Source of the DNA: Mesorhizobium sp.
GTDB taxonomy: Bacteria; Pseudomonadota; Alphaproteobacteria; Rhizobiales; Rhizobiaceae
Direction of reading: 5' to 3'
Length of the DNA: 64,000 nt
Assembly (NCBI RefSeq): GCF_016793485.1
Contig: NZ_JAEULZ010000031.1
Span: 61,871 to 125,870 of the forward strand
Shown: positions 1 to 8,472 of the stretch, one piece after another
Layout: each line of letters begins with the position of its first letter
Position numbering within the stretch: the first letter of the stretch is position 1
Program-made: the position numbers and the translations under genes
Notes under the pieces: model-generated
Databases searched by the model: none
What the model saw: the letters and a program-made list of their open reading frames with translations, nothing else
What the model was told of the DNA's origin: nothing

Positions 1-1541
1 TCCTCGTACCAGGAATAGCCCTTGTCCTTACCTCCGCGCACATGGGCGATGGAGTAGATGAATCCACGATCGACCAGCGAAAGGAGATTGGTGTTGAAGG
101 ATGCGGGGATTGCGGTGCCGTACGAGCCGTAGCCATAGAGCAGCGCCGGAGCCGAACCGTCGAGCGGGGTGCCCTTGTGATGGATCAGGGAAACAGGCAC
201 GAGTTCGCCGTCATGCGAAGTCGCCATCAGGCGGCGTGTCACGTAGTGTTCGGGATCGTGACCGGATGGGACCTCCTGTGTCTTCAGCAGCGTCCGCTCG
301 CGCGTGCGCATGTCATAGTCAAAGACCTCTGTTGGCGTGGTCATCGACGAATAGGAAAAGCGGACGACCTCCGTATCGTATTCATAGGAACCCATCAGGC
401 CGAGCGAATAGGCTTCCTCTTCGAACGAAATGACATGTTCCTCGCCTGACGATCGCTCGCGGACGACGATTCTAGGCAGCCCTTCCTTGCGTTCGAGGCG
501 CACCAGGAAATCGCGGAAGGCGAGCACTGAAAGGATCAGTCGCCCGGGTTCATGCGGTACGAGTTCTTTCCAGTTGGGACGCGTAGGGTCGGCGACAGGC
601 GCAACCATGATCTTGAAGTCCTTGGCGCCGTCGGCATTCGTCAGGACGAAGAAGACGTGGCCGCCTTCCTCGAGATCATATTGAAGGCCCATTTCGCGCG
701 CGGCCACGAGCAGCGGCGTGCCCATTGGGTCGTCAGTGCGCAGCAGACGAAATTCAGAGGTTTCGTGATCGTTGATCGAGATAAATATCCAGTCGTTGTT
801 GCGCGAGCCGCCGACACCCATGAAGTATCCCGGGTCGGTTTCTTCAAAAACCAGCCGATCATCTGCGGGATTGGTGCCTAGCTTGTGGAAGAAAAGCTTA
901 GAAGGACGGTGGTTTTCATCGAGGCGCGTGTAGACGAAGCCGTCGTTGCCCGCGTTCCAAACTCCGTCACCGCCCGTATCCGGGATGAGGTCGTCGAGAT
1001 CCGTACCGCTCTCGAGATCGCGAACGCGCAACGTGAAAAACTCCGACCCCTTGTCGTCGTAGGACCAAAGCAATCCGCGATGATTGCTTGAGTGATCGGC
1101 GCCTCCGATGCGGAAATAGGCCTTGCCGTCTGCTTCGAGGTCTCCGTCCAGCAGGATTTCCTGCTGGCCACCGTCGCGGGGAATGCGGAAAAAGCGAGGT
1201 TGCTGGCCACCAATCTTGTAGGAAGAGCCGTAGGCATAGGACCCATCTTTGGCGGGAACGCTGGAGTCATCCTCCTTGATACGGCCCTTCATTTCCTGGA
1301 AGAGCCTGGTGCGCAAACCGGCGAGGTCGGCAAGCATCTCGGCCTGATATGCATTCTCAGCTTCGAGATGGACCCGGATTGCGGGGTCAAGCGCCGAGGG
1401 GTCCCGGAACACTTCTTGCCAGTTTTCGGCCCTTAGCCATGCGAATTCGTCCGTGCGGGTGATGCCGTGACGCGTATCGGGTACGGGGCACTCCTTGGTT
1501 CCGGGCGGTTGAAGTGCGGGAAATCTGGAATTGAGGGTCAT
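1..1541 (-). CDS. ptrB: Oligopeptidase B (S9A), 3' end cut by window edge
   Basis: Serine oligopeptidase of the prolyl-oligopeptidase clan that cleaves short peptides after basic residues, normally in the cytosol. About 513 N-terminal residues are visible, reading MTLNSRFPALQPPGTKE and then the seven-bladed propeller region (roughly residues 70-420). The characteristic LLYGYGSYG segment that opens the catalytic domain lies near residue 467. The catalytic Ser, Asp and His would lie beyond base 1, so activity cannot be judged. The ATG at 1541 is the only good start before an unrelated divergent gene. Oligopeptidase B is preferred over prolyl oligopeptidase because of the alphaproteobacterial setting and the YGYGSYG segment; this is a family-level call. 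Confidence 0.88.
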   Translation of the reverse strand, partial: MTLNSRFPALQPPGTKECPVPDTRHGITRTDEFAWLRAENWQEVFRDPSALDPAIRVHLEAENAYQAEMLADLAGLRTRLFQEMKGRIKEDDSSVPAKDGSYAYGSSYKIGGQQPRFFRIPRDGGQQEILLDGDLEADGKAYFRIGGADHSSNHRGLLWSYDDKGSEFFTLRVRDLESGTDLDDLIPDTGGDGVWNAGNDGFVYTRLDENHRPSKLFFHKLGTNPADDRLVFEETDPGYFMGVGGSRNNDWIFISINDHETSEFRLLRTDDPMGTPLLVAAREMGLQYDLEEGGHVFFVLTNADGAKDFKIMVAPVADPTRPNWKELVPHEPGRLILSVLAFRDFLVRLERKEGLPRIVVRERSSGEEHVISFEEEAYSLGLMGSYEYDTEVVRFSYSSMTTPTEVFDYDMRTRERTLLKTQEVPSGHDPEHYVTRRLMATSHDGELVPVSLIHHKGTPLDGSAPALLYGYGSYGTAIPASFNTNLLSLVDRGFIYSIAHVRGGKDKGYSWYE

Positions 1542-1655
1542 TGCGCCTTGCCGTGGAAAATTCTTGAATGACGAATGAACGCATCGATCAGGACGAGTTC
1601 AAGGCCGGGTCGATAAGTGCTGAATACAGGCATAGTGAAACGTGGAGACAGTCCG

Positions 1656-2021
1656 ATGATTTCCAGCGTCAGAACAGTATCGATTTCTATGGTCATGCTT
1701 CTCGCCTTCATGGCGGTCCCGGTCAAGGCCGCAGCGTTCGTCGCGTGGCAGGTTTCCGGCGTTCCGTTCGGCGATACGCTGAACGTTCGCAAGTTTCCGT
1801 CGGGAACTTCGCAGAAGCAGTCTGCTTATCCGAACGGCGCCGTGCTTCAGATGACCGGAAAATGTACGGGAGGCGTGAACCTTTTCGATATCTCCGGACA
1901 ATCCAAGGGGAAACAAAAGCAGGCCGTACGCTACCTTTGGTGTCAAATCTGGCATGATCCGGCGCAGAACGGCAACTTCGTGACCGGCTGGGTCTACGGC
2001 CGATATATAGCACCTTACTGA
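1656..2021 (+). CDS. Secreted SH3-like domain protein
   Basis: A 121-residue protein with an N-terminal signal peptide (hydrophobic core MVMLLAFMAV, likely cleaved near residue 25). It is followed by a bacterial SH3-like fold containing the typical DTLNVRKFPSG stretch around residues 44-54. Such domains often bind cell-wall peptides or other periplasmic ligands; the ligand here is unknown. The ATG at 1656 is preferred to in-frame upstream codons because a GGAG lies just upstream and it places the signal peptide at the N-terminus. It is divergent from the oligopeptidase gene and has no obvious operon partner. Confidence 0.7.
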   Translation: MISSVRTVSISMVMLLAFMAVPVKAAAFVAWQVSGVPFGDTLNVRKFPSGTSQKQSAYPNGAVLQMTGKCTGGVNLFDISGQSKGKQKQAVRYLWCQIWHDPAQNGNFVTGWVYGRYIAPY

Positions 2022-2404
2022 CCTGAAGCGGGCGTGGCGCAAAGCATACTGCTCACGCGGCCCGTTCTTCCATGCAGACAACATTTTTATGGAACAAAAG
2101 CCACGCAAAGGAGTTTTTACGCGCTTACAGAAATTCTGCCGGCGCCGCTATGTGAAAGTATCGTCTTTTCAAAGAACTCTCCCAAAAGATTCAGTAAGAA
2201 AGAAGAGGAATGCGTTCCTATACAGAAAAGACGCGAGTCTCATTACAATATTGTCGATGATATCAATTGACGGGGAACTGCCGTCCGTTTCATAAGTGCG
2301 AGCGATACGAATCATAACGCGGTGCCTTTGCAAATCGGCATCGCAGCCTTGGCGTTCAACACCAAGGAAAGAAGAGAAACTTACTAAGTTGGGGCCTGAA
2401 AGAT
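2022..2404. other. Gene-free region upstream of mucR
   Basis: About 380 bases between the SH3-like gene and mucR, more AT-rich than its surroundings. It can be translated in short stretches (for example a basic 68-codon frame from 2089), but none has a ribosome binding site or recognisable family. It probably holds the mucR promoter and leader. MucR homologues are often autoregulated through AT-rich upstream DNA; that would be an inference here. Confidence 0.5.
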
Positions 2405-2830
2405 ATGGGAACTGCAGAACATCCCGCGAAGAATGGCGACACGCTTATCGGACTAACAGCCGACGTTGTCGCAGCATATGTAAGTAACAACCCGGTTCCT
2501 GCCGGGGACCTGCCGAGGCTGATAGCCGATGTGCACATGGCTCTTGGTCGAGTAGGTGGAGGTGCTGAACCAGCGTCGGCCGAAAAGCAGAAACCCGCTG
2601 TGAATCCAAAGAGATCCGTTCACGACGACTACATCGTCTGTCTTGAGGATGGAAAGAAGTTCAAGTCGCTGAAGCGCCACCTGATGACGCACTACGAGCT
2701 GACCCCCGAGCAGTATCGTGAGAAGTGGGGCCTCGATCCGAGCTATCCGATGGTCGCGCCCAATTATGCGGCAGCCCGCTCGCAACTTGCGAAGAAGATG
2801 GGCTTGGGCCGAAAGAAGCGTTCACGTTAA
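2405..2830 (+). CDS. mucR: MucR/Ros-family transcriptional regulator
   Basis: A 141-residue regulator of the Ros/MucR family, which controls exopolysaccharide, motility and symbiosis or virulence genes in rhizobia and relatives by binding AT-rich DNA. The zinc-finger-like region carries C79, H92 and H96 within [18 protein letters not shown], then the conserved [10 protein letters not shown] segment. The second zinc-ligand position is Asp rather than Cys, as in many MucR proteins. The N-terminal 60 residues match the oligomerisation part of the family, and the basic tail ends [10 protein letters not shown] strong hairpin terminator follows 35 bases downstream, so it is probably monocistronic. 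Confidence 0.93.
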   Translation: MGTAEHPAKNGDTLIGLTADVVAAYVSNNPVPAGDLPRLIADVHMALGRVGGGAEPASAEKQKPAVNPKRSVHDDYIVCLEDGKKFKSLKRHLMTHYELTPEQYREKWGLDPSYPMVAPNYAAARSQLAKKMGLGRKKRSR

Positions 2831-3224
2831 GGAGCGCTTTTTCCGTTTTATTGTAGAATAGCGAAGCGGCGTCTGTTGGCGCCGCTTTTTTGTTTGGAAA
2901 TGCTCTGCAACGGTTGAATTTTTTCTTTCCGGCGAAATATCTCAGTGGGTCCTCAGGCAGTGTAAGCCTTTCCAGTGCCTGCTTGAGGGCGATGTGACGA
3001 TTGATGTCATAGCTCCAGTGTCCTCTGGTTCCCCGCAGGCGTTCGCGCTCTATCTTTCGTCTGAGATCGACCACGATGCGTGCCCGCGTCGCCGCGTCGG
3101 ACTCCAGGGCCATCGACAGGTCGATATGGCAGGCAATCTGCAACGCCGCGATCTGGCTGGATTCTATGGTTCGGTTGTCCTTTGCAGCCAGGTAGGCCGC
3201 CACTTCTCCCTTGAGCCGATGCAT
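2661..3224 (-). CDS. Conserved rhizobial hypothetical protein with antisense tail over mucR
   Basis: The ATG at 3224 has a good AGAGGTG ribosome binding site upstream. The first ~95 residues ([15 protein letters not shown] ..., with [12 protein letters not shown] and [19 protein letters not shown]) look like a small alpha-helical rhizobial protein of unknown function. I recognise this only as a conserved hypothetical type. The frame then stays open for another ~90 residues through the mucR terminator and antisense to the mucR 3' end, giving a low-complexity Ser/Pro/Arg tail. The overlap with mucR is 170 bases, tail to tail. The head is probably real; the tail is either spurious read-through after loss of the normal stop or a recent extension. 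Confidence 0.55.
   Translation of the reverse strand: MHRLKGEVAAYLAAKDNRTIESSQIAALQIACHIDLSMALESDAATRARIVVDLRRKIERERLRGTRGHWSYDINRHIALKQALERLTLPEDPLRYFAGKKKFNRCRAFPNKKAAPTDAASLFYNKTEKALLNVNASFGPSPSSSQVASGLPHNWARPSDSSDRGPTSHDTARGSARSASSGGASAT
2864..2891 (+). terminator. Rho-independent terminator of mucR
   Basis: Stem AAGCGGCGTC (2864-2873) pairs with GGCGCCGCTT (2878-2887) around a 4-base TGTT loop, with one G.T pair, and is followed by a run of T. It lies 34 bases after the mucR stop. Confidence 0.8.
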
Positions 3225-3295
3225 CCGATTTCACCTCTGGATTTGATGTCCAAAGGACTATGAAACCAACACGGCCTAGGGGGAGAAAAGTCGGC

Positions 3296-3307
3296 ACAAA
3301 TATTTGT
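3296..3307. promoter_or_regulatory. Perfect 12-bp palindrome, possible operator
   Basis: ACAAATATTTGT lies between the divergent genes starting at 3224 (minus) and about 3440 (plus), in AT-rich DNA. It has the position and symmetry of an operator for a dimeric regulator. No factor can be assigned from sequence alone. Confidence 0.35.
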
Positions 3308-3439
3308 CTGAAAACTTTTACGCTAGGGATTTCATAAAGTTAGCCTGATCATCGGGATTTTTTTGTTCGTTTTTTGTTCACACATGCAGCTGTTCCGGAT
3401 ATAAGAAAACATTCCTATATTTCGAGGGAGTGGGCTCAG

Positions 3440-3865
3440 GTGCAGCATCGGCTATCCATCAGGACATATGACGAGTTTGAGTGGGCGGACACCCGCCTCC
3501 GGGAGCCGACGGGTTCGTGTTTCGCCGTGAAGTCTGTCAGGCGCGAAGAGCAAGCAATGGAACTCTGCGAGGCGATGATTGACCTGTCCGCCGCGCTGTT
3601 CAACGTATCCAGCAGGGATATCCGCAAGCCCGGACGGTCGAGCCTCAGCATTTCACGGGTGAGGCAGGTGGCGATGTATGTCGCGCATGTCGTCCTGAAG
3701 ATCAGCATGGCCGACGTTGGCAAGGCGTTTGGCAAGGATCGCACAACAGTGCTTTACGCCTGCCATCTGATCGAGGACCTGCGCGACGACGGCGACTTCG
3801 ACAGGATCATTGCGATGACGGAACGCGTCGCGGCGGCGGCTTTTGGTGGTCGGGAACAGCGTTGA
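3440..3865 (+). CDS. DnaA domain IV-like helix-turn-helix protein
   Basis: A 141-residue protein (GTG start at 3440, preceded by GAGGGAG; a TTG at 3374 is the longest alternative). Residues ~71-111 contain RVRQVAMYVAHVVL, then a gap and GKAFGKDRTTVLYAC. This corresponds to the DNA-binding domain IV of DnaA (helix, basic loop, then the DHTTV-type signature, here DRTTV). The AAA+ ATPase domain III of DnaA is absent, so it cannot act as an initiator by itself. It could bind DnaA boxes or similar sites as a regulator. The downstream DUF6456 gene starts immediately after its stop, so the two are probably cotranscribed. Confidence 0.72.
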   Translation: MQHRLSIRTYDEFEWADTRLREPTGSCFAVKSVRREEQAMELCEAMIDLSAALFNVSSRDIRKPGRSSLSISRVRQVAMYVAHVVLKISMADVGKAFGKDRTTVLYACHLIEDLRDDGDFDRIIAMTERVAAAAFGGREQR

Positions 3866-3866
3866 T

Positions 3867-4613
3867 ATGATGGAAGCGGATAGAGCACGTATCCTGAGGT
3901 TCCTGTCGCGAGGAACGGCGAAACCGGTCAAGGCCAAGACCGCGGACAAGATGTTGCTCGATGGAGGGGAGCGAGGGACGATTTCGGTCAGCAGGAACCT
4001 GCTCGCGCAGATCATCAAGGAGGGGCAACTGAGACTAGATAGTGGGGAGCTGGTTCTTGCAGCAGAGGATCTGGCATCAGAAAACCATCGCGACATCGAT
4101 GTCGCCACCCTTGAGACAGCTTCAGGGCCCGGCACAGTCGCCATCAACTGGTCGGAATCGCCCCTTGGCCAGCTCATGCGGCGAAAGGGACGAGACGGAA
4201 AGCCGTTCCTCAGTTCGGATGAGTTCCAGGCCGGCGAGCGTTTGCGGAGCGACTACACCCGCGGGCAGATCATGCCGAGGCTCGGTGCAAACTGGGAGGC
4301 CAGCGTTTCTTCGAGGCGCAGGGCCGGCGGCATTGCCGACCTGACGGACTCTGCGCTAGCGGCTCGTACGCGCGTTGACATGGCGATGCGATCGGTGGGG
4401 CCGGAACTATCCGGCGTGCTGATCGACGTCTGCTGCTTCCTGAAAGGAATGGAGACCGTCGAAATGGAGCGTGGCTGGCCTGTGCGGTCGGCAAAGGTCG
4501 TGCTGAAGGCTGGCCTTGGAATGTTAAGCCGTCACTACAATCCAAAAGCTGTGACGAATGGGCCGAAAGTCTTGCACTGGGGGACTGAAAACTTTCGGCC
4601 GACGATCACGTGA
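3867..4613 (+). CDS. DUF6456 domain-containing protein
   Basis: A 248-residue protein with an ATG two bases after the stop of the DnaA-domain gene. The C-terminal half contains the family signature region SPLGQLMRRKGRDGKPFLS, then EFQAGERLRSDYTRGQIMPRLG and a helical region ending in VLKAGLGMLSRHY. Proteins of this type are found next to DnaA-domain-IV or helix-turn-helix genes in Rhizobiales and are annotated only by domain number; the function is unknown. The N-terminal ~90 residues are less typical and may form a small winged-helix-like region (ISVSRNLLAQIIKEGQL). It converges on sufE with a 10-base gap. Confidence 0.65.
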   Translation: MMEADRARILRFLSRGTAKPVKAKTADKMLLDGGERGTISVSRNLLAQIIKEGQLRLDSGELVLAAEDLASENHRDIDVATLETASGPGTVAINWSESPLGQLMRRKGRDGKPFLSSDEFQAGERLRSDYTRGQIMPRLGANWEASVSSRRRAGGIADLTDSALAARTRVDMAMRSVGPELSGVLIDVCCFLKGMETVEMERGWPVRSAKVVLKAGLGMLSRHYNPKAVTNGPKVLHWGTENFRPTIT

Positions 4614-4623
4614 AATCCGGTGT

Positions 4624-5049
4624 TCAAGCCGGGTGTTTCAACGCCGCCTCTGCATCGCGCCTGATGCGCTTGACCATGGACCGCAGGCCGTTCGCGCGCT
4701 GCGGCGAAAGATGTTCGTCCAAGCCAAGTTCCCTCAGAACGGCTTCTGCATCGATGCCCATGATTTCGCTCGCCTTCCGGCCGGAAAAGAGCGCAAGCAT
4801 GATTGCGACAAGACCGCGAACGATGTGGGCGTCGGAGTCACCCTGAAGCTCGATGACGGGGTCCACTCCTTTACCGACCTTCGTCACCAGCCAGACCTGA
4901 CTGACGCAACCCGGCACCTTGTAGACATCGAGGCGTGCCTCGCCCGGAAAGGCAGGTAGTGCCGCCCCGAGGTCGATGACATAGCGATATCGGTCCTCCC
5001 ATTCGTCGAGGAAGGCAAAATCGTCCCGAATGGCCTGGATGGTCGTCAT
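4624..5049 (-). CDS. sufE: SufE family Fe-S cluster assembly sulfur acceptor
   Basis: A 141-residue SufE homologue that accepts persulfide sulfur from the cysteine desulfurase SufS and passes it to the SUF scaffold during iron-sulfur cluster assembly in the cytosol. The active-site cysteine is C48 in YKVPGCVSQVW, and the N-terminus MTTIQAIRDDFAFLDEWEDR is typical. The ATG at 5049 is chosen over 5058 because family members begin at this Met. No other suf gene is nearby, so it is likely a stand-alone copy, as in many rhizobia. Confidence 0.93.
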   Translation of the reverse strand: MTTIQAIRDDFAFLDEWEDRYRYVIDLGAALPAFPGEARLDVYKVPGCVSQVWLVTKVGKGVDPVIELQGDSDAHIVRGLVAIMLALFSGRKASEIMGIDAEAVLRELGLDEHLSPQRANGLRSMVKRIRRDAEAALKHPA

Positions 5050-5096
5050 GGGGCGCATATAGTCGCGACGACAGTCGGCGTCATCAAAAAAGCAAA

Positions 5097-5465
5097 TCAG
5101 TCCGACGCGGGTACACTTCCCGTCGCCGACTTGTCCATCTGTGCAGGAGAAAGAGCCTCGGCATTGATCAGTGCTCCCACGCCGTCATCGGACAGGTCTT
5201 CGGCAGTTCCGTTGGCCTCAAGCATTTCATAGGCTAGACGGGCGCTTTCCTTTGCCCGCGTGCCGATGGTGTGCATCGCGGCCTTGCCGACATCGCAGAC
5301 ATCCGGCTTTCGTTCGCAGATTGCGGCCATATCGTCGACGGCTTCCTTGGCCGCGAAAAATGCCTGGATCGGATTGACGCCGGGTCCGTTGTCGCCAGCC
5401 GGATCGAGTGGCAGAACCAGCAGCACAACCGAAAACCAGAATGCCATACGGATCAGGAAGCCCAT
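5097..5465 (-). CDS. DUF5330 membrane-anchored small protein
   Basis: A 122-residue protein starting MGFLIRMAFWFSVVLLVLPL, a single N-terminal membrane segment or uncleaved signal. A periplasmic domain follows with two cysteines (ICERKPDVCDVG) that could form a disulfide. The pattern matches the rhizobial DUF5330 family of unknown function. The ATG at 5465 is preferred to the longer frame because it puts the hydrophobic segment at the N-terminus. It is transcribed divergently from the DivJ-like kinase and precedes sufE on the same strand, with 47 bases between them. Confidence 0.65.
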   Translation of the reverse strand: MGFLIRMAFWFSVVLLVLPLDPAGDNGPGVNPIQAFFAAKEAVDDMAAICERKPDVCDVGKAAMHTIGTRAKESARLAYEMLEANGTAEDLSDDGVGALINAEALSPAQMDKSATGSVPASD

Positions 5466-5902
5466 CGTCCGTCCCTTTGTCGGGCGCCAGCTCCCGGCGC
5501 CGCAGTCCTCACTCAACGAGCCATTTTTCTACCACGGCGAAACCAACAACGGCTTGCAGGCTAGATTATCATTCAAGGCAAATTTGATTCAAATTTTAGC
5601 GATTCGAATTTGTGGCAAGTTCGAGGCAATCGCTCTTACCTTGTCGAGCCCGTGGAAAATCTACTAAGTTTTTGTTTATATTGCTATTTTGTGCGTCACA
5701 GGTTCATTTCTGGAAAGATCGATCTGGAAGGTTCTGTTTACCATAGAGCCAATCGCCGGACGGCGTTGGCGCTCCAGGGGCCATATACCGGCAACGGCTT
5801 GCGTCGATGGCCCCACTTTTATTCATTCTTTAAAGCCTCCGATGCGAAGGTCGGTTTCAACTAAAAACGGCTCGCGAAGCGGGCGATTACGGGTACGTTG
5901 CG
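5466..5902. promoter_or_regulatory. Divergent intergenic region with inverted repeat and paired GANTC sites
   Basis: About 435 bases without a credible gene between DUF5330 and the DivJ-like kinase. It is AT-rich around 5575-5700. An imperfect inverted repeat, CAAATTTGATTC (5579-5590) and GATTCGAATTTG (5601-5612), matches in 10 of 12 positions. Each arm includes GATTC, a GANTC site of the CcrM cell-cycle methyltransferase in alphaproteobacteria. Promoters are likely here, but I cannot place start sites. Confidence 0.45.
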
Positions 5903-7687
5903 TTGCGTTTATCTGGGACCAGGACCGGGGATCTGCTTGATGCCGTCGCCGCGTACTGCGAGCGTCTGGTCAAGACGACCGTTCGCGATCAGTCCGAACG
6001 GCAGCGACAGAGACGCTTGATCGGATTGGCGCTTCTCGCGCCTTTCTTAATTGCAGGCCCGGCCGCCAATCTATTGCCATCCATGGTCGGCGTTTCCAAA
6101 ACATTGCTTGTCGTAGCGGCGATTTTCGGGGCTTCGTTCGCCACGGCGGCCGGAGTCATCGCCACTGGCCGTTCGACCCTTGCTCAGGCAATTCTGCTGA
6201 TGTGCGGCGTCCCCGCCGTGGCGGCAATGGTTGCGCTGTCAGGTGGGGCCGCTGCACCCGCAGCATTTGTACTTGTCGCGCTCGTATTTGAAGCGTGGTG
6301 GGTAGGAAGGACACGCAACGCGCTCGCAACTGGCGTAGGAGCCATGTTCGTCGCCATGGGGTTGCAGGTGTTTTTGTCCAGCCGGTTCATGGTCGACATG
6401 CCCAACGTTTCGGCTGCGAACTGGCTCATACCTGTCTGCTACCTTGCTCTGGTCGTGCCGCGCTTCGCTGCTTGGCTTGAAGAGCGGAGACAGGGTGATG
6501 AGGGAGGCGAATCCCTGGAAGATATCATCGAAGCGGTGGTGATACGCCTGGACCGCTCAGGCGAGGTCAGGGACGTTTCACCGCAGGCTCGTCGCATGCT
6601 TGGCCTTGCGCCGGAATTGCTTCTTTCGACGGGCCTCCTGGATCGCCTGCATGTTGCCGACAGGGTCACCTACCTCTGCGCATTGGCGGATCTGAAAGAG
6701 AAGGAAGGCTTCCGCCAAATCGATGTGCGGATGAGGGTTCCGGGATCGGCGGGAAGCTCGATCGCCGACTATCGCTGGTTTGCAATCGAGATGATGCGCC
6801 CGACGACTGCCGGCACCACGATCACCGTCCTGCTGCGACAAGGAGAAGCGCGCGCGGCCAAGCGACTATCTGACGTAGGGGACGCAACCGAAAAGATAGG
6901 CATCGCAAGCAAGCGTGTGCTCGCCGCAGTCAGCCACGAACTGCGAACACCATTGAATTCGATCATTGGCTTCTCCGACATGATGCTTCACGGCATGGTG
7001 GGTCGCTTCGCCGACCCCCGTCAGAGGGAATATGTCAGCCTCGTTCGCGAGTCCGGCAACCATCTGCTTTCCGTGGTGAACTCCATTCTCGACATGTCCA
7101 GAATAGAGGCTGGAGGCTACGTGACCGATCCTGAGCCGTTCCGCTTCGCCCAGGCTGTCGACATGTGCCAGTCCATGCTCGCCCAGCAGGCGCTCGCGAA
7201 GAGGCTTGACCTGACGACCGACGTGGCCGCCGAGATTGGCGAGATCTACGCTGACAAGCGGGCGGTGAAACAGATTCTCATCAACCTGGTTTCGAATGCG
7301 ATCAAGTTCACGCCCGAGGGCGGCAAAGTGTCGATCGGGGCGAAACGCGTCGGTTCGCGCGTGCATTTCTGGGTATCGGATACAGGCATCGGGATCGGCG
7401 CGGGCGACCTTGCGCGGATCGGCGAACCGTTCGTCCAGATCCGCAGCGACCTGACTCGGTATTGCGAAGGCGCAGGGCTTGGGCTTTCCCTCGTCAAAGG
7501 TCTGGTTGCCCTTCACAGTGGCACTATGTCGATCGAGAGCGAGCCGGGGCGGGGGACCCGGGTGACGGTAAGCCTGCCGGTATCCAGACCAAGGCAGGAA
7601 GCGGCTCCTGATCCGGCCGAAATTCATGCCGAGAATGCGAACAGACCTGAAAAGGCTTATGATGGCTCACTCCGCAAGAGCGCCTGA
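5903..7687 (+). CDS. DivJ-like PAS sensor histidine kinase
   Basis: A 594-residue membrane histidine kinase. Residues ~40-190 form about six transmembrane helices, followed by a PAS-like region (~205-315), a HisKA domain with the phosphoacceptor H345 in VSHELRTPLNSIIGFSD, and a HATPase_c domain with N, G1 (DTGIGI) and G2 (GAGLGLS) boxes. A multi-pass N-terminus plus PAS resembles DivJ, which phosphorylates DivK in the CtrA cell-cycle pathway. The HisKA segment (FSDMMLHGMVGRF, then ILDMSRIEAG) is of the DivJ/PleC/PdhS type. The only in-frame start is a TTG at 5903 with no clear ribosome binding site; a nearby stop excludes a longer protein. It overlaps the next gene. Confidence 0.8.
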   Translation: MRLSGTRTGDLLDAVAAYCERLVKTTVRDQSERQRQRRLIGLALLAPFLIAGPAANLLPSMVGVSKTLLVVAAIFGASFATAAGVIATGRSTLAQAILLMCGVPAVAAMVALSGGAAAPAAFVLVALVFEAWWVGRTRNALATGVGAMFVAMGLQVFLSSRFMVDMPNVSAANWLIPVCYLALVVPRFAAWLEERRQGDEGGESLEDIIEAVVIRLDRSGEVRDVSPQARRMLGLAPELLLSTGLLDRLHVADRVTYLCALADLKEKEGFRQIDVRMRVPGSAGSSIADYRWFAIEMMRPTTAGTTITVLLRQGEARAAKRLSDVGDATEKIGIASKRVLAAVSHELRTPLNSIIGFSDMMLHGMVGRFADPRQREYVSLVRESGNHLLSVVNSILDMSRIEAGGYVTDPEPFRFAQAVDMCQSMLAQQALAKRLDLTTDVAAEIGEIYADKRAVKQILINLVSNAIKFTPEGGKVSIGAKRVGSRVHFWVSDTGIGIGAGDLARIGEPFVQIRSDLTRYCEGAGLGLSLVKGLVALHSGTMSIESEPGRGTRVTVSLPVSRPRQEAAPDPAEIHAENANRPEKAYDGSLRKSA

Positions 7688-8426
7688 AGAGGCAGCGCAG
7701 TTTACCTTTGGCGACGCGGTAGGGGCATTGCTGGGAGTCATTGCGCGAAACCCCACGCTCGTCGGCGGCTCGACGGCATTTCTCGTGGCCCTGAGCTTCG
7801 TTTCGGCCAACGCGCTTTGGTACCAACCGTATGCACATTCCGGAGCTTTCTTTGCCACCCGCGATTTCGTGCGTTCGGATAAGATGGTACCCTTGGATGA
7901 GACTACGATCAGGATCGAGCGGCAAGATGAGATCGAAAGCCCGCAAATCGAACTGAATCGGGTTGAAGGCGACGCCACAGTGAAAAGCGTCCAGAAAATA
8001 CTGGGCGAGCTTCGGTATTACGACGGTGACATTGATGGTGTTTACGGCCCCAACACCAAGATGGCCATTGAGGCCTATCAGGACAAGATGGGCCTTGACG
8101 TGACCGGGGCCGTGGACGAAACGCTTCTCGATCAACTGGGCATCGGCTCGGTGACGCATCTGCCGTCGCCGGCACCGCGCCAGATTCCGACCGACGAACG
8201 TGCCGCCCCCGCCACAAGCGGTGCCGCCGAACGTGACGAGCGCGTTGCCAGTATCCAGTCTGGGCTCAGAGAATTCGGCAATGAATCGATACAGGTCGAT
8301 GGCCGCGTCGGCGCGAAGACAAAGGCCGCCATTCTGGAGTTTCAATCGCTGTTCGGATTGCCGGAAACGGGCGAGGCCGATGCAGCGGTGCTTGCCAAAA
8401 TGAAGGAAATCGGCCTGATCGAGTAA
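7626..8426 (+). CDS. Membrane-anchored protein with two peptidoglycan-binding domains
   Basis: A 266-residue protein with one membrane helix at about residues 37-57 (STAFLVALSFVSANALWY). It is followed by two PG_binding_1 repeats: residues ~117-176 (YDGDIDGVYGPNTKMAIEAY) and ~200-264 (IQVDGRVGAKTKAAILEFQ). It probably anchors to cell wall from the inner membrane; no catalytic domain is visible. The ATG at 7626 lies inside the 3' end of the kinase gene (62-base overlap), suggesting translational coupling and a shared role at the envelope or division site, which is an inference. A downstream ATG at 7662 is an alternative start. Confidence 0.8.
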   Translation: MPRMRTDLKRLMMAHSARAPEEAAQFTFGDAVGALLGVIARNPTLVGGSTAFLVALSFVSANALWYQPYAHSGAFFATRDFVRSDKMVPLDETTIRIERQDEIESPQIELNRVEGDATVKSVQKILGELRYYDGDIDGVYGPNTKMAIEAYQDKMGLDVTGAVDETLLDQLGIGSVTHLPSPAPRQIPTDERAAPATSGAAERDERVASIQSGLREFGNESIQVDGRVGAKTKAAILEFQSLFGLPETGEADAAVLAKMKEIGLIE

Positions 8427-8472
8427 GGCGATACTGCCCGGAGATGTTTCGGCACGCCGATAGGATCTGGCC

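Noticed and set aside
2034-2295. Two short frames upstream of mucR
   Set aside because: No ribosome binding site, biased basic composition, mutually overlapping; more likely mucR leader DNA.
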